Positions 1 to 7,804 of a stretch of 19,595 bases of DNA are shown piece after piece. Within the stretch, counting starts at the first letter, position 1. Each line of letters starts with the position of its first letter. Source of the DNA: Puniceicoccales bacterium (GTDB taxonomy: Bacteria > Verrucomicrobiota > Verrucomicrobiia > Opitutales > JAIRLM01); the NCBI GenBank assembly GCA_031254835.1, contig JAIRTQ010000033.1, forward strand, positions 1 through 19,595, given 5' to 3'. Position numbers and translations under genes: made by a program. Below the pieces are notes generated by a model. That model did no database searches, had not been told where the DNA came from, and saw nothing but the letters and a program-made list of their open reading frames with translations.

Positions 1-1
1 A

Positions 2-538
2 AAAGACACGGATCGAGGAAATAGCGATGTGAAATTGCGAAGTAACGTCCTTCATCTGGGCGGCTGCCTGGCCCACCGCCTTTTGCCGATCGGTCCGCTT
101 GCACTGGGAGTAGATCTTACCGTTTTTTACAGTCAAATCGCGACGAAGGCATCGAAAAATGACACGGTTTCGACCCCAAATGGCTCCTTTGGGAAGGACT
201 TTGACTCCGTCCGAAATTGGCGGGCTATTCCTGGCGTTTTTGTAGCTTTTCAGGGCCCTGGTCACGTGGGCTGCCGTGCCGGAGGTCGCTGGGTCTGGGA
301 TATGGGAAAGCGCCCCACCTTTCCTAGGCTGGCTCCCAATGGTTTGGATGATGCCGAATTTGTGGATAAATGGAATGACTGGTTGGTTTCAAAGACGGGG
401 CCCAAATCCGGCTACGGTGAAGTGGAATTGGCGATTTCCGCAAATTCAAGCCACGGTTTTTTCGGAGAATTGGACGCCGTTGCCTGCTACAGGCGGAACG
501 TGGGCCGGCTATCTCTAACTGTCGGCAGGGATTTTTAA
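2..538 (+). CDS. C-terminal part of a probable outer-membrane beta-barrel protein (5' end outside window)
   Basis: The frame is open from the left edge, so the gene probably begins upstream. A GTG at 29 could also start a 169-aa product, but no ribosome binding site precedes it. I do not recognise the family. The visible part has alternating polar/hydrophobic stretches typical of amphipathic strands (around HLGGCLAHRLL, HVGCRAGGRWVWDMG and GRLSLTVGRDF). It ends in Phe, as most BAM-assembled barrels do. Codons in this frame are rich in G-first triplets, which supports real coding against an overlapping frame at 276-518. The gene converges on the Inc-like gene and overlaps its 3' end by about 4 bases. 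The barrel assignment is inference from strand pattern and the terminal Phe. A degraded or unrelated secreted protein is possible. Confidence 0.45.
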   Translation, partial: KDTDRGNSDVKLRSNVLHLGGCLAHRLLPIGPLALGVDLTVFYSQIATKASKNDTVSTPNGSFGKDFDSVRNWRAIPGVFVAFQGPGHVGCRAGGRWVWDMGKRPTFPRLAPNGLDDAEFVDKWNDWLVSKTGPKSGYGEVELAISANSSHGFFGELDAVACYRRNVGRLSLTVGRDF

Positions 539-1371
539 TCAGAGCTACGGCAAGCATTCGCGATGGCTAACCTGTGGTTGACTATTGCAGTTTTAAGTCC
601 ACCATCAATGATGGCCCCATTCCGTTGAAATTCGTCTTCTATCCTGCTTACAAAATATAGCAAACTATCTCCTAATTCTTTCGGCAAAACACTATTATTC
701 CTCGCTTTTTCGGAAAGTTTTGTGAGACGGGCCGTCTCTCGTTCAAAGTATGCCGTCCAGTCATCATTATTTGCATTTTCCGGGATACTGTATTTTGCAG
801 CCGCGAGATCCACCCCGTCATGAAGTTCTTCGCAGATTTGCGAATTATAGTCCCTTAAAAAGGCTTCATATCGTCCTGCTTCGTTCCGGAGCTCCCCAAG
901 ACGTGGGCGCAATCCATTTTCGACATCATTCGCCGGTGGCGGGCCCTGACCGGGAACAAATTGGGCGTACACTGGCTCTTGCGGATTGGATTCACTGGAG
1001 GCTAACGCTACAAATGTGAGTCCAAGACATGGAATGAATACCGCACAAGAACAAATTAGTGCGATTGCAGTGCCGCTGAGTAAATGAATGCCAAACGCTA
1101 GGGTAGCCACTATAATTGTGGCCGTGCCCAGAAGGAGTATGGCAAATGCAATCTTATTCTCCTTTGCGAATTCTTTTACGTAGGAAAGGATCTTCCCAAG
1201 GGGATTCAGCGCGCCGTTCTTATCGTAAACGAACCAGCGAAAAAATGTTCTTACGCCGTCGAGAAATTTCGTTGCTCCAAGCTTCCCCCCTCCCGTGGAA
1301 ACTTTGGCGGAAGCAACTGCCGCTACGGTGCTCAACGACGGAGGCGATAGCGGTGGCAAACCTAGACTCAC
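535..1371 (-). CDS. Inc-like bilobed hydrophobic membrane protein (putative host-interaction protein)
   Basis: This is a 278-aa protein of no recognised family. The N-terminal 35 residues are rich in Ser, Thr, Pro, Gly and Ala, with no cleavable signal peptide. That composition is common in type III secretion signals. Two long hydrophobic helices at about residues 74-96 and 101-125 are separated only by a tight turn. This is the bilobed hairpin that defines chlamydial inclusion-membrane (Inc) proteins. The C-terminal 150 residues are hydrophilic, charged and probably helical, suiting a cytosolic effector domain. GTG is the start because a stop codon lies eight codons upstream in frame. No Shine-Dalgarno is present, and a promoter-like element (1379-1406) places transcription at or next to the GTG. 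Base composition looks more AT-rich than the chaperone and cell-wall genes. The gene follows the OTU-like gene on the same strand. The Inc comparison rests on topology, not sequence similarity. Confidence 0.6.
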   Translation of the reverse strand: MSLGLPPLSPPSLSTVAAVASAKVSTGGGKLGATKFLDGVRTFFRWFVYDKNGALNPLGKILSYVKEFAKENKIAFAILLLGTATIIVATLAFGIHLLSGTAIALICSCAVFIPCLGLTFVALASSESNPQEPVYAQFVPGQGPPPANDVENGLRPRLGELRNEAGRYEAFLRDYNSQICEELHDGVDLAAAKYSIPENANNDDWTAYFERETARLTKLSEKARNNSVLPKELGDSLLYFVSRIEDEFQRNGAIIDGGLKTAIVNHRLAIANACRSSD

Positions 1372-1378
1372 TCTGGCT

Positions 1379-1406
1379 ATTTTAGGACGGAATTCTATTC
1401 CGTAAA
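1379..1406 (-). promoter_or_regulatory. Promoter-like element of the Inc-like gene with overlapping palindrome
   Basis: On the minus strand, TTTACG (1406-1401) is followed after 16 bases by TAAAAT (1384-1379). The GTG start begins seven bases beyond the -10 hexamer, so the transcript would be leaderless. A perfect 7-3-7 inverted repeat, ACGGAAT-n3-ATTCCGT (1387-1403), fills the spacer and overlaps the -35. That is the position expected of a repressor operator. Confidence 0.45.
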
Positions 1407-1514
1407 TAATTAACTGTCATCGGCGCGGCTTTTCTGGCATGCAAGAGAGAGATAAAGAAATTTTACGCAACAGGGCCGATATCTCAATGAAAAAATCGGC
1501 CACTGCTGCCGGCC

Positions 1515-3035
1515 CTATGGCGTCGGCCGTTCGGGCAGAAATGCTTGATAATGGTTGCCGGTATGATGGAGTAAAATGGTCTCTTTGGCGATTTCTAGAG
1601 GTCCAACACTTCCGTCTTTCCCAAAAGCCTGAATTCCGCATTGTCTGCCAGTAGAATACACGACTATGTCCTTTTCCAGGAGAAGCGCCAAGATGGCCAG
1701 GTCCGGCGCATCCGCCGAATGGCCGCTGCGACTACTGAAACGGGCAACGTGGAAAAGCGCTTGAATGCAAGTAGGAAAAGGCAGATCGGCCGGAAGAGAC
1801 AAATCATTTCGCAGCTGATTCCCATTATCACATGTTTCGCTCGCAATCAGGCTGCAAAGTTTGTCAGTGAAAAGCACTGACTCAAAATTCAAAAGAAAGA
1901 ATGCAATTAAAATCAACGGATAATTACACTCATCCACATCATTTTGAGGCAGGGCTTCGAGGATCTGTATGGCCCTTTCCACATATGCCGTCCGCCCATC
2001 ATTATCGGCCCTATTCATGATGTGACTATAGATCAACTCACCCACGGTCACCTTGAGGCGTAATTTGCGAATATCATCAGGAGGTCCATTACTGTCACAT
2101 TGAACTCTCGCATGTTGAAAGCCCGCAGTCCATTTCTCCGCCTCATTGCCATCTGGCAATTGGACATCTTGTCCATCATGCTCAGCTGCTAAGCTAGAAA
2201 AATAGGCCGCTTGGCCAAAGGCATACTGGCCAGCATCTTCTTCCCCCTGGCTTACTGCAATTGTTTTCCTGTTTCCATCCGCCGCAGGAGAAAATCGTTT
2301 TTCGTGTTCTGCAATTGCAGCCAATATGTTGCCTTTAATTGCAGCCGTAAGTGGACCGCTGTATGTGCCTCCGCATATTTCGCGCAAAAAATGTTTCATT
2401 ATGCCTTTATCTGATTCGGCGATCGTACTCCCACATATCGCATTCTCATATAACTCAAATGCAAAGTCCAATTCCTTTTTGCGCAACATGTCACATTTCT
2501 CCCGAGAAGCTCCCGGCTTTTTACCCAAACCGGCTAAAAGGGACGCATAGAGACAGCCATTCGTTCCACCGCCGGATCCACAATCCCGAAGAATCATTTC
2601 GCAGCCATGAACCTCCTTAGCCTTATCTAGAAATTGCTGCATTGCCCCGAAATTCGGCGGATTCTGCGGGAGTGTCGTTTTGCCGCCATCCCCACTCGCA
2701 CTCGCTCGCGCTCGAGGTGACGCATCTTGCGCCGATGTCCCTTTCCTTCCATCTACTGCCGCGGCAGTGAACAGCCAGCCGAGGCGGAAACTGTTATGCT
2801 GCACCTTGTTATAGATGGCACGACCCAGCGCTATGGGGAAAAGAACTACGGAAATGATTGAAAAAACTACATCCAACACGACAAGCAGGTTCGTAAAAGC
2901 AATGCCCTTGCCGTTCGTGGAGGCATCGTACAGAACGGACAAATCGGAAACCGCCGTGAGTCCGGACTTATTCCGTGGCGCGGCAGGGACTGCATCCGTT
3001 TTCGCGTGTGGGCTTGTAGTGGAATCGACTGACAT
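1515..3035 (-). CDS. Membrane-anchored OTU-like cysteine protease (putative deubiquitinase)
   Basis: This 506-aa protein has three OTU-family landmarks in the right order. The nucleophile motif GTNGCLYASL puts Cys161 in the place of the D-G-N-C-L-F/Y-x-S motif. PDLAILALLLEKDIVVYS (444-461) matches the OTU core that ends in IVVY. TGNHYQAFLP (492-501) gives the catalytic His495 followed by an aromatic residue. Residues 45-74 form a hydrophobic segment, preceded by a polar Ser/Thr-rich N-terminus and followed by a low-complexity linker (about 95-125). About 280 residues separate the core blocks from Cys161, far more than in minimal OTU domains, so a large helical insertion is likely. OTU proteases remove ubiquitin and are otherwise eukaryotic, viral or found in intracellular bacteria such as Chlamydiae and Legionella. 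ATG start; GAG lies just upstream. Divergence is high, so activity is inferred. Confidence 0.68.
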   Translation of the reverse strand: MSVDSTTSPHAKTDAVPAAPRNKSGLTAVSDLSVLYDASTNGKGIAFTNLLVVLDVVFSIISVVLFPIALGRAIYNKVQHNSFRLGWLFTAAAVDGRKGTSAQDASPRARASASGDGGKTTLPQNPPNFGAMQQFLDKAKEVHGCEMILRDCGSGGGTNGCLYASLLAGLGKKPGASREKCDMLRKKELDFAFELYENAICGSTIAESDKGIMKHFLREICGGTYSGPLTAAIKGNILAAIAEHEKRFSPAADGNRKTIAVSQGEEDAGQYAFGQAAYFSSLAAEHDGQDVQLPDGNEAEKWTAGFQHARVQCDSNGPPDDIRKLRLKVTVGELIYSHIMNRADNDGRTAYVERAIQILEALPQNDVDECNYPLILIAFFLLNFESVLFTDKLCSLIASETCDNGNQLRNDLSLPADLPFPTCIQALFHVARFSSRSGHSADAPDLAILALLLEKDIVVYSTGRQCGIQAFGKDGSVGPLEIAKETILLHHTGNHYQAFLPERPTP

Positions 3036-3041
3036 GAACTC

Positions 3042-3070
3042 GATCTAATACGGCTGTTTGAATTTGTCAA
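3042..3070 (-). promoter_or_regulatory. Candidate promoter of the OTU-like gene
   Basis: A perfect TTGACA (3070-3065 on the minus strand) is followed after 17 bases by TAGATC, a weak -10. The ATG begins only six bases after this hexamer, again implying a leaderless or nearly leaderless mRNA. The -35 match is strong; the -10 match is only three of six. Confidence 0.35.
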
Positions 3071-3148
3071 TAATCACATTAGTTTGCCAGCTCTTACGGA
3101 ATTGTCCGGCTGCGATTGGGCCTAAAAAGCTCAATAAATCGGACGAAA

Positions 3149-4504
3149 CTAGCCGATGATCTTGCCGGCTAATGGGAACATTTGGCCGTTGCGGAATAGG
3201 GAAATTTGGCCCGTGCTCTGCGAAACGACGATGATGAGGCAGTCGTGGGCATAGGTGAATGCGGCCGCCGCCGTGTGCCTTGTGCCCAGACCGCCTTGCA
3301 AAACGACATTGCTGCTGTCGGGCACATTTACCATCACGCCGGCCGCCTCCAGCGTGCCATCGCCGGCTACGATAAAGGCGCCGTCCAGGGAGGCAAATTC
3401 CTTTACCGTTTCATCCATGAAGGGATTGAGCAGATTCCGCTCTCGGCGCTCATAGCCGTAAAATGGATTCAGCACTAGGGGACGGTAATAGGAGCAAAGT
3501 TGCTCGTTTTTCCCGATTACGAACATCGCTCCAATCGGATGCCCTTCGCGGCCCTCCAGAGCGATTTCGTGCGCAATGGCAACAAGCCGCTCGAACACTT
3601 CCGGCTTCACGTCCTTCGGAATGAGACCGCGACGCGCGTTGAAAAGGGCTCGATACTCCTCGGCAACGGAGAGGATTAGGAGACTGTCCAGCCGCTCGCT
3701 ACCCCTAAGTCCACCGATGCAACAAACTTTCTCGTCCAGTCGCAAAAGATTGCGACTCAAAGCAAGCAAGATCGCACTGCGCAGCTGCACGAGCCGATGC
3801 TCCGAGTAATTGGAAACACTAAGAACGGGCAGCGCCAGCACGTTTTCTCCATTAACCGCCATATCTTGTTCGGAAACCACGATGCACTTCATTCCATCAA
3901 AGTGACTCATATGGTCCCGCCAGTTTTGAATGGCGTCGGCGAAAAATAGGATGCAGGTGCAGCGCGACGCGACGGCCAAGTGGAAAGCTTCCCGTAGAAA
4001 TGACGCAACCGAAGAAGAGTCTTTTTCCGTCGGCTGGACGACACATTCCTGAAATGTTTCTACGACCGTCCTCCGAAAGGATTCGAGGGTCTGGTGCCGT
4101 AACAGTGAGTACATTCGTTCTGTGTCGTGGAGCGTACGCATCAGCTGAAGCACTTCCTCTTGGCCACCCTGCGCTCCAGCTCCGAGCAGGAGAAATATCA
4201 GAAGGCGCACGTCTTTTTTCGCCGAAAGGCCATTCGGGCAGCGGCCAATGGCGGCCATGTAGGGCCAATCCGTGGAGATTGGCATGCAGACGATCGCGAT
4301 GCCATTGGGCAAATCCCAGCAGCGCGGCAACGGCCGAGTGGACCAAATTTTTTCACAGTCGATTCCTTCCCGCGCGAGCACTCCTGTGAACGTGCGGAAA
4401 AGCTCTTCCGCTGCCTCTTCCAATGTGGAGCCGCTAATGGTAATAGCTCGCGCGCGCGAAAATTTCCTATTGGAAGAGGAAAACATCGCGATAGAATACA
4501 TCAT
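3149..4504 (-). CDS. CdaZ-type diadenylate cyclase with EIIA-like N-terminus
   Basis: This protein probably makes cyclic di-AMP from two ATP. Three domains can be seen (numbering from the ATG at 4504, 451 aa). Residues ~20-150 resemble a PTS EIIA (fructose/mannitol) fold. Residues ~165-287 resemble the pyruvate-kinase C-terminal-like domain that precedes DAC in CdaZ/DacZ (LPVLSVSNYSEH, ALSRNLLRLDEKVCCIGG, SERLDSLLIL). Residues ~290-451 are the DAC domain, with DGA (374-376) and GLGTRHTAAA (RH at 409-410). The classical third residue Arg of RHR is Thr here. The EIIA position that normally carries the phosphorylated His (GIAIPH) reads GIAIVC, so phosphotransfer is unlikely. No transmembrane helix is seen, so the protein is cytosolic. 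A TTG at 4522 would add six residues. Neither start has a well-spaced Shine-Dalgarno. Confidence 0.8.
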   Translation of the reverse strand: MMYSIAMFSSSNRKFSRARAITISGSTLEEAAEELFRTFTGVLAREGIDCEKIWSTRPLPRCWDLPNGIAIVCMPISTDWPYMAAIGRCPNGLSAKKDVRLLIFLLLGAGAQGGQEEVLQLMRTLHDTERMYSLLRHQTLESFRRTVVETFQECVVQPTEKDSSSVASFLREAFHLAVASRCTCILFFADAIQNWRDHMSHFDGMKCIVVSEQDMAVNGENVLALPVLSVSNYSEHRLVQLRSAILLALSRNLLRLDEKVCCIGGLRGSERLDSLLILSVAEEYRALFNARRGLIPKDVKPEVFERLVAIAHEIALEGREGHPIGAMFVIGKNEQLCSYYRPLVLNPFYGYERRERNLLNPFMDETVKEFASLDGAFIVAGDGTLEAAGVMVNVPDSSNVVLQGGLGTRHTAAAAFTYAHDCLIIVVSQSTGQISLFRNGQMFPLAGKIIG

Positions 4505-4685
4505 CCTTCGTTTGGAGGACAAGTATTTCCATTGCCTCTCGCGATTTTTTTTGCAAAACTCCGCAAAAATTTCACTTGCCGAAGTGACCCTCTTTATCTC
4601 CTCGGCAATGTTTTTACATTGCGTTTTTCTGAAAAATTTCTATGCCGTGCCCGTGGCTGAGGGGGGTGAAAGCTGGAAGCAGCTA

Positions 4686-4928
4686 ATGAAAAATCGGGCC
4701 GTACAAGCAGCCCAACTTTTAACTCAAAAATTGTCCAAGCAGACTAAACCCGGCTTCGACGGAAAGAACGATTTACAGTACGGGGTACTGCAGGAACTCC
4801 AAAGCGTGAAGGGAAACGTCCAACGCTTCGTGGAGGGGGAAATATTCGGACATATGGGCAAATTGGTGGGACGCAAAGATCATCTTTTAGCCGACGAACT
4901 GGCCAAATCCCGCAAGGGGCTGGACTGA
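4686..4928 (+). CDS. Small helical hypothetical protein, coupled to the downstream gene
   Basis: An 80-aa, charged, probably fully helical protein that I do not recognise. The frame is open much further upstream, over the reverse-strand cyclase gene. I chose ATG 4686 because GGAAG lies six bases before it; ATG 4608 is the alternative and would add a hydrophobic stretch. The product has no signal peptide or membrane segment from this start. Its stop is five bases before the GTG of the DUF4340-like gene, so the two are almost certainly co-transcribed and may act together. The gene is divergent from the diadenylate cyclase. Confidence 0.5.
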   Translation: MKNRAVQAAQLLTQKLSKQTKPGFDGKNDLQYGVLQELQSVKGNVQRFVEGEIFGHMGKLVGRKDHLLADELAKSRKGLD

Positions 4929-4933
4929 CGAAA

Positions 4934-6013
4934 GTGCGCTGGGTCTGCCTGCTTCTGGCGATTAATTTGGCCGTCGGGACCGCCCTATGGGCTTTTCGCA
5001 TCCACGACCCAGCGGCGTCATCGAAAAAAAATGTGCGCGGCGAAATGGCACTTCGCCGGCTGCGCTTTGCCGATGGCGGCGAAGCGCTAGGGCAGGGGGA
5101 CAGCTGGCAGCTGCTGTCGCCTTTTTGTTGGCCCATCGATCCGCTGCGGATGGAGGCGGCGATCGACCACATGCGGACGACTGCGGAGAATGAACGCCCT
5201 GTGAATTTGCGCTGGGAAGAGGTCTTGGACCGCCGTCTACTGCGGATGACGGATCAGCCGGTCCGTCTACGGCTAGCATTCGGAGAAAAAGTTTTTCTCC
5301 TGGAGCGACGTGGAGAGCAGTGGGTCCTGCTGCCGCGCTGGCCCATTGACCGGGAAGCGCTGGAGGACTTGCTCCATAACCTGTCCCTGCTCTCCTTCCG
5401 GACCATCGCATTCGACCTGGAAAACGGCTGCCGCGGAGAGCCTCAGCTGGCCATCGCCGTCGAGGGTCCATTCCCCGACCAGCGGGAAAGGATCGAAATT
5501 TTTTTAAATGGAGGGACCGCCGCCATTCCTTTGCCCGACGGCCTCCACGCCGAAATTTCTCCCGCCGTTGTCAGCTCTCTCCTAGAACCTTGCACCCGCC
5601 TCCGTTCCAAAAGAATCTTCCAAGATCTGGCAGGACAGCGCCTGCTCTGGCGGGACGGCGAGAGCCTCCTGCTGGTCTTAGAACGACAGGGCGAGGATGT
5701 TACACTTTTAGATCCGAACGAGGCCATCCCCATTCTCGGCGGATCGAAGGCGGTAGGAGTGGCGAAACGTATGATGGCCCTTCGTTGGACCGATCTGGTG
5801 CTGGAAGAAATTCAGCCGCCGGATCTGGGACTCTACCGGCTGGACCGTCCTATCAGGGAGTTAGAAGTGGACGGGCGGCGCCTACTCCTCGGCCGTTCGA
5901 ACGGTCCTATCACCTATGGCCACGTGGCCGGTTCCGGAGCCATCATCGCGATCGCAACGATCGACGTTGAAGAAATTGCCGGCGAAATGGCTAGCCTAGC
6001 GGCGGCCCGCTAA
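4934..6013 (+). CDS. Membrane-anchored DUF4340-like protein
   Basis: This 359-aa protein has one N-terminal hydrophobic helix (about residues 3-21) acting as a signal anchor, with the rest probably periplasmic. The body consists of repeated beta-strand units followed by a helix. One unit (about 108-155) has the pattern of a charged strand pair, then PIDREALEDLLHNLSLL, as in DUF4340 proteins. Those are often linked to gliding-motility-type ABC systems (GldF/GldG-like), but no such partner is in this window. The GTG start follows the preceding stop by five bases with only a weak purine stretch, so translational coupling is likely. It converges on dnaJ. The family call is by pattern and is tentative; the coding region itself is clear. 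Confidence 0.5.
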   Translation: MRWVCLLLAINLAVGTALWAFRIHDPAASSKKNVRGEMALRRLRFADGGEALGQGDSWQLLSPFCWPIDPLRMEAAIDHMRTTAENERPVNLRWEEVLDRRLLRMTDQPVRLRLAFGEKVFLLERRGEQWVLLPRWPIDREALEDLLHNLSLLSFRTIAFDLENGCRGEPQLAIAVEGPFPDQRERIEIFLNGGTAAIPLPDGLHAEISPAVVSSLLEPCTRLRSKRIFQDLAGQRLLWRDGESLLLVLERQGEDVTLLDPNEAIPILGGSKAVGVAKRMMALRWTDLVLEEIQPPDLGLYRLDRPIRELEVDGRRLLLGRSNGPITYGHVAGSGAIIAIATIDVEEIAGEMASLAAAR

Positions 6014-6053
6014 AAAAGACGCGCCGAGCGATGCTGCGCGATGAAGGCTAATT

Positions 6054-7172
6054 TCACTGAAAAATACGATGGAAGAACCCCACCTTCTTCACGCTCTTTT
6101 GACCCATACTTTCCGCAAATGTTTCCAGTTTTTCTCTTTGAACTTTTGTCAATTTTTCAGGCACCTCCACATGTGCCTGTATGAAATGGTCCCCCCGCTG
6201 ATTCCGCCCTACAACGGGCATCCCTTTTCCTCTCAAGCGGAAGGTGGTCCCTGACTGCGTGCCGGCCGGAATTTTCAGTATGCCACTGCCGTCTATGGTG
6301 GGGACCTCTATTTCCCCGCCTAAGGTCAAAATGGTAAACGGCGCGGACACGGCGCTATGGAGGTGTGCGCCCTGCCGTTGGAAATTTCGTTCTTCTTGCA
6401 CATGGACGGCGATATAGAGATCTCCAAAGCGACCGTTACGAGGATCGCCATTTCCTTCTCCGGAAGAGCGGAGATGGGTCCCATCTTCCACGCCGGCAGG
6501 AATTTTAACGCGAACCGAATGAGAGACGGTCGTCGCTCCCGTCCCGTCGCATTCGCCGCAAGGGTTGGTCACCATCGTCCCGCTTCCGTGGCACTTTTGG
6601 CAAGTTTGGGACATTTGGAAAAAGCCCCGATTAAAAAATACGGAACCCTGCCCGCCGCATGCGCTGCAGGCTTTCGGCCGAGAACCATCCGCGCTGCCCG
6701 TCCCCTTGCATTTTTTGCAGGGCACGCGGCGCCGGTAGCGGACCGTTCGTTCGGTACCGGTGAAGGCCTCACCGAGAGAAATCTCTACGGCGCCGCGGAG
6801 GTCGTAGTCCGTCCGCGTCTGCCCTGCCTCCGCCGCCCCGCCGAAGAGGCCGCCCAAATCGCCAAAGACTTCTCGAAAAACGTCGTACTGGTTCCGAAAT
6901 CCGTTGCCGAAGTTGACTCCACCCGAGCCGGGAGATGCCCCACCGCCCGGCTGAAAGGCCGCACTGCCGTATTGGTCGTAGGCAGCCCGCTTTTTGTCGT
7001 CGCTGAGCACCTCGTAGGCCTGGGATATCTCTTTAAACTTCTCCTCGGCATTTTTGTCGCCCGGATTCTTGTCTGGGTGATATTTAACTGCCTGCTTGCG
7101 GTAGGCCTTTTTCAACTCTTCCTTCGAAACGTTCCGCTCAACGCCGAGCAGCCCGTAGTAGTCACTTCCCAT
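6054..7172 (-). CDS. dnaJ: Chaperone DnaJ (Hsp40), type I
   Basis: DnaJ delivers unfolded clients to DnaK and stimulates its ATPase. All type I parts are present. The J domain has HPD at 32-34. A Gly/Phe-rich linker follows (about 75-115). Four CxxCxGxG zinc-binding repeats lie at 152-159 (CKKCKGTG), 169-176 (CSACGGQG), 191-198 (CQKCHGSG) and 205-212 (CGECDGTG). Two C-terminal substrate-binding beta-domains complete it. Length (372 aa) is normal. The ATG at 7172 has AGGAG ten bases upstream; a TTG at 7178 would add two residues. It follows grpE by 18 bases, so the two are one transcription unit. Confidence 0.97.
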   Translation of the reverse strand: MGSDYYGLLGVERNVSKEELKKAYRKQAVKYHPDKNPGDKNAEEKFKEISQAYEVLSDDKKRAAYDQYGSAAFQPGGGASPGSGGVNFGNGFRNQYDVFREVFGDLGGLFGGAAEAGQTRTDYDLRGAVEISLGEAFTGTERTVRYRRRVPCKKCKGTGSADGSRPKACSACGGQGSVFFNRGFFQMSQTCQKCHGSGTMVTNPCGECDGTGATTVSHSVRVKIPAGVEDGTHLRSSGEGNGDPRNGRFGDLYIAVHVQEERNFQRQGAHLHSAVSAPFTILTLGGEIEVPTIDGSGILKIPAGTQSGTTFRLRGKGMPVVGRNQRGDHFIQAHVEVPEKLTKVQREKLETFAESMGQKSVKKVGFFHRIFQ

Positions 7173-7190
7173 GGCCAACCATCTCCTATG

Positions 7191-7778
7191 CTATTGGGCG
7201 GCTCCTTCAGGAGCGGACTCCTCGTCATTCCCGTCTATCGAATTCGCGCCATCACCTGCCGAAACAACCACCGATGCCGGCCGCAGCAGACGCTGGCCTA
7301 GACGATAGCCCTTCCGGATTACCTGCAGCACATGATCCCGCGCCACTTCGTCGCTGGGAATGGATGCAATTGCTTCCGCCCAATTAGGATCAAAGGTCTC
7401 TCCTACAGTTCCGAGAGCCTCCACGCCCCTGCGGGCGAGTAGCCGCCATAGCTGATCAAAAATCATGGTAAAGCCGCTAAGTACTTTTTGATCCGCATCT
7501 TCTGCGGCCTTCAGTCCCAGCTGGAAGTGGTCTAAGACAGGTAGCAGCTCCTCCACCAGCGACCCGCAAGCCCTCTCCACCAACTCTTCCCGCTCTCTTT
7601 CCATCCGCTTGCGGCAATTGTCCTGATCTGCTCGAGCTCGCAAAAGGGATTCCTCCAATTCCACAACTCGTGCCCGAAGAGCATCATTCTCCATCGCCGC
7701 CGCGGAGCACAAATCGCCATCTATTTCCTCCGGAACAACTTTCTCTTCCGGTCGCTTCTTCACGGTCTCTTTCGCCAT
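7191..7778 (-). CDS. grpE: Nucleotide exchange factor GrpE
   Basis: GrpE releases ADP from DnaK. The 195-aa product has the family layout. A poorly conserved acidic N-terminus is followed by a long coiled coil (about 28-70), then a short helical region with LPVLDHFQLGL. The C-terminal beta-domain carries the signature GYRLGQRLLRPASVVVS (158-174). A disordered acidic tail follows. I chose the ATG at 7778 because AAGGA lies eight bases upstream. The frame stays open to a GTG at 7862, but that extension covers promoter-like inverted repeats and lacks a ribosome binding site. dnaJ follows directly. Confidence 0.95.
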   Translation of the reverse strand: MAKETVKKRPEEKVVPEEIDGDLCSAAAMENDALRARVVELEESLLRARADQDNCRKRMEREREELVERACGSLVEELLPVLDHFQLGLKAAEDADQKVLSGFTMIFDQLWRLLARRGVEALGTVGETFDPNWAEAIASIPSDEVARDHVLQVIRKGYRLGQRLLRPASVVVSAGDGANSIDGNDEESAPEGAAQ

Positions 7779-7804
7779 GATCTCAGTCCTTAAGCGGTTT
7801 TTCA

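Noticed and set aside
276..518. 80-aa frame rich in Trp and Pro overlapping the left-edge gene
   Set aside because: Its codon pattern is weaker than the +2 frame, which is open to the window edge; treated as a shadow, though a frameshift joining the two cannot be excluded.
1474..1501. GGCCGAT/ATCGGCC inverted repeat after the OTU-like gene as a terminator
   Set aside because: Loop of 14 bases and no T-tract after the stem on the minus strand; too weak to call.
4127..4660. 177-aa frame opposite the cyclase N-terminus
   Set aside because: Antisense shadow with no ribosome binding site and no recognisable features.
6357..7301. Long 314-aa frame opposite dnaJ/grpE
   Set aside because: Fully antisense to well-conserved dnaJ; no family features of its own.
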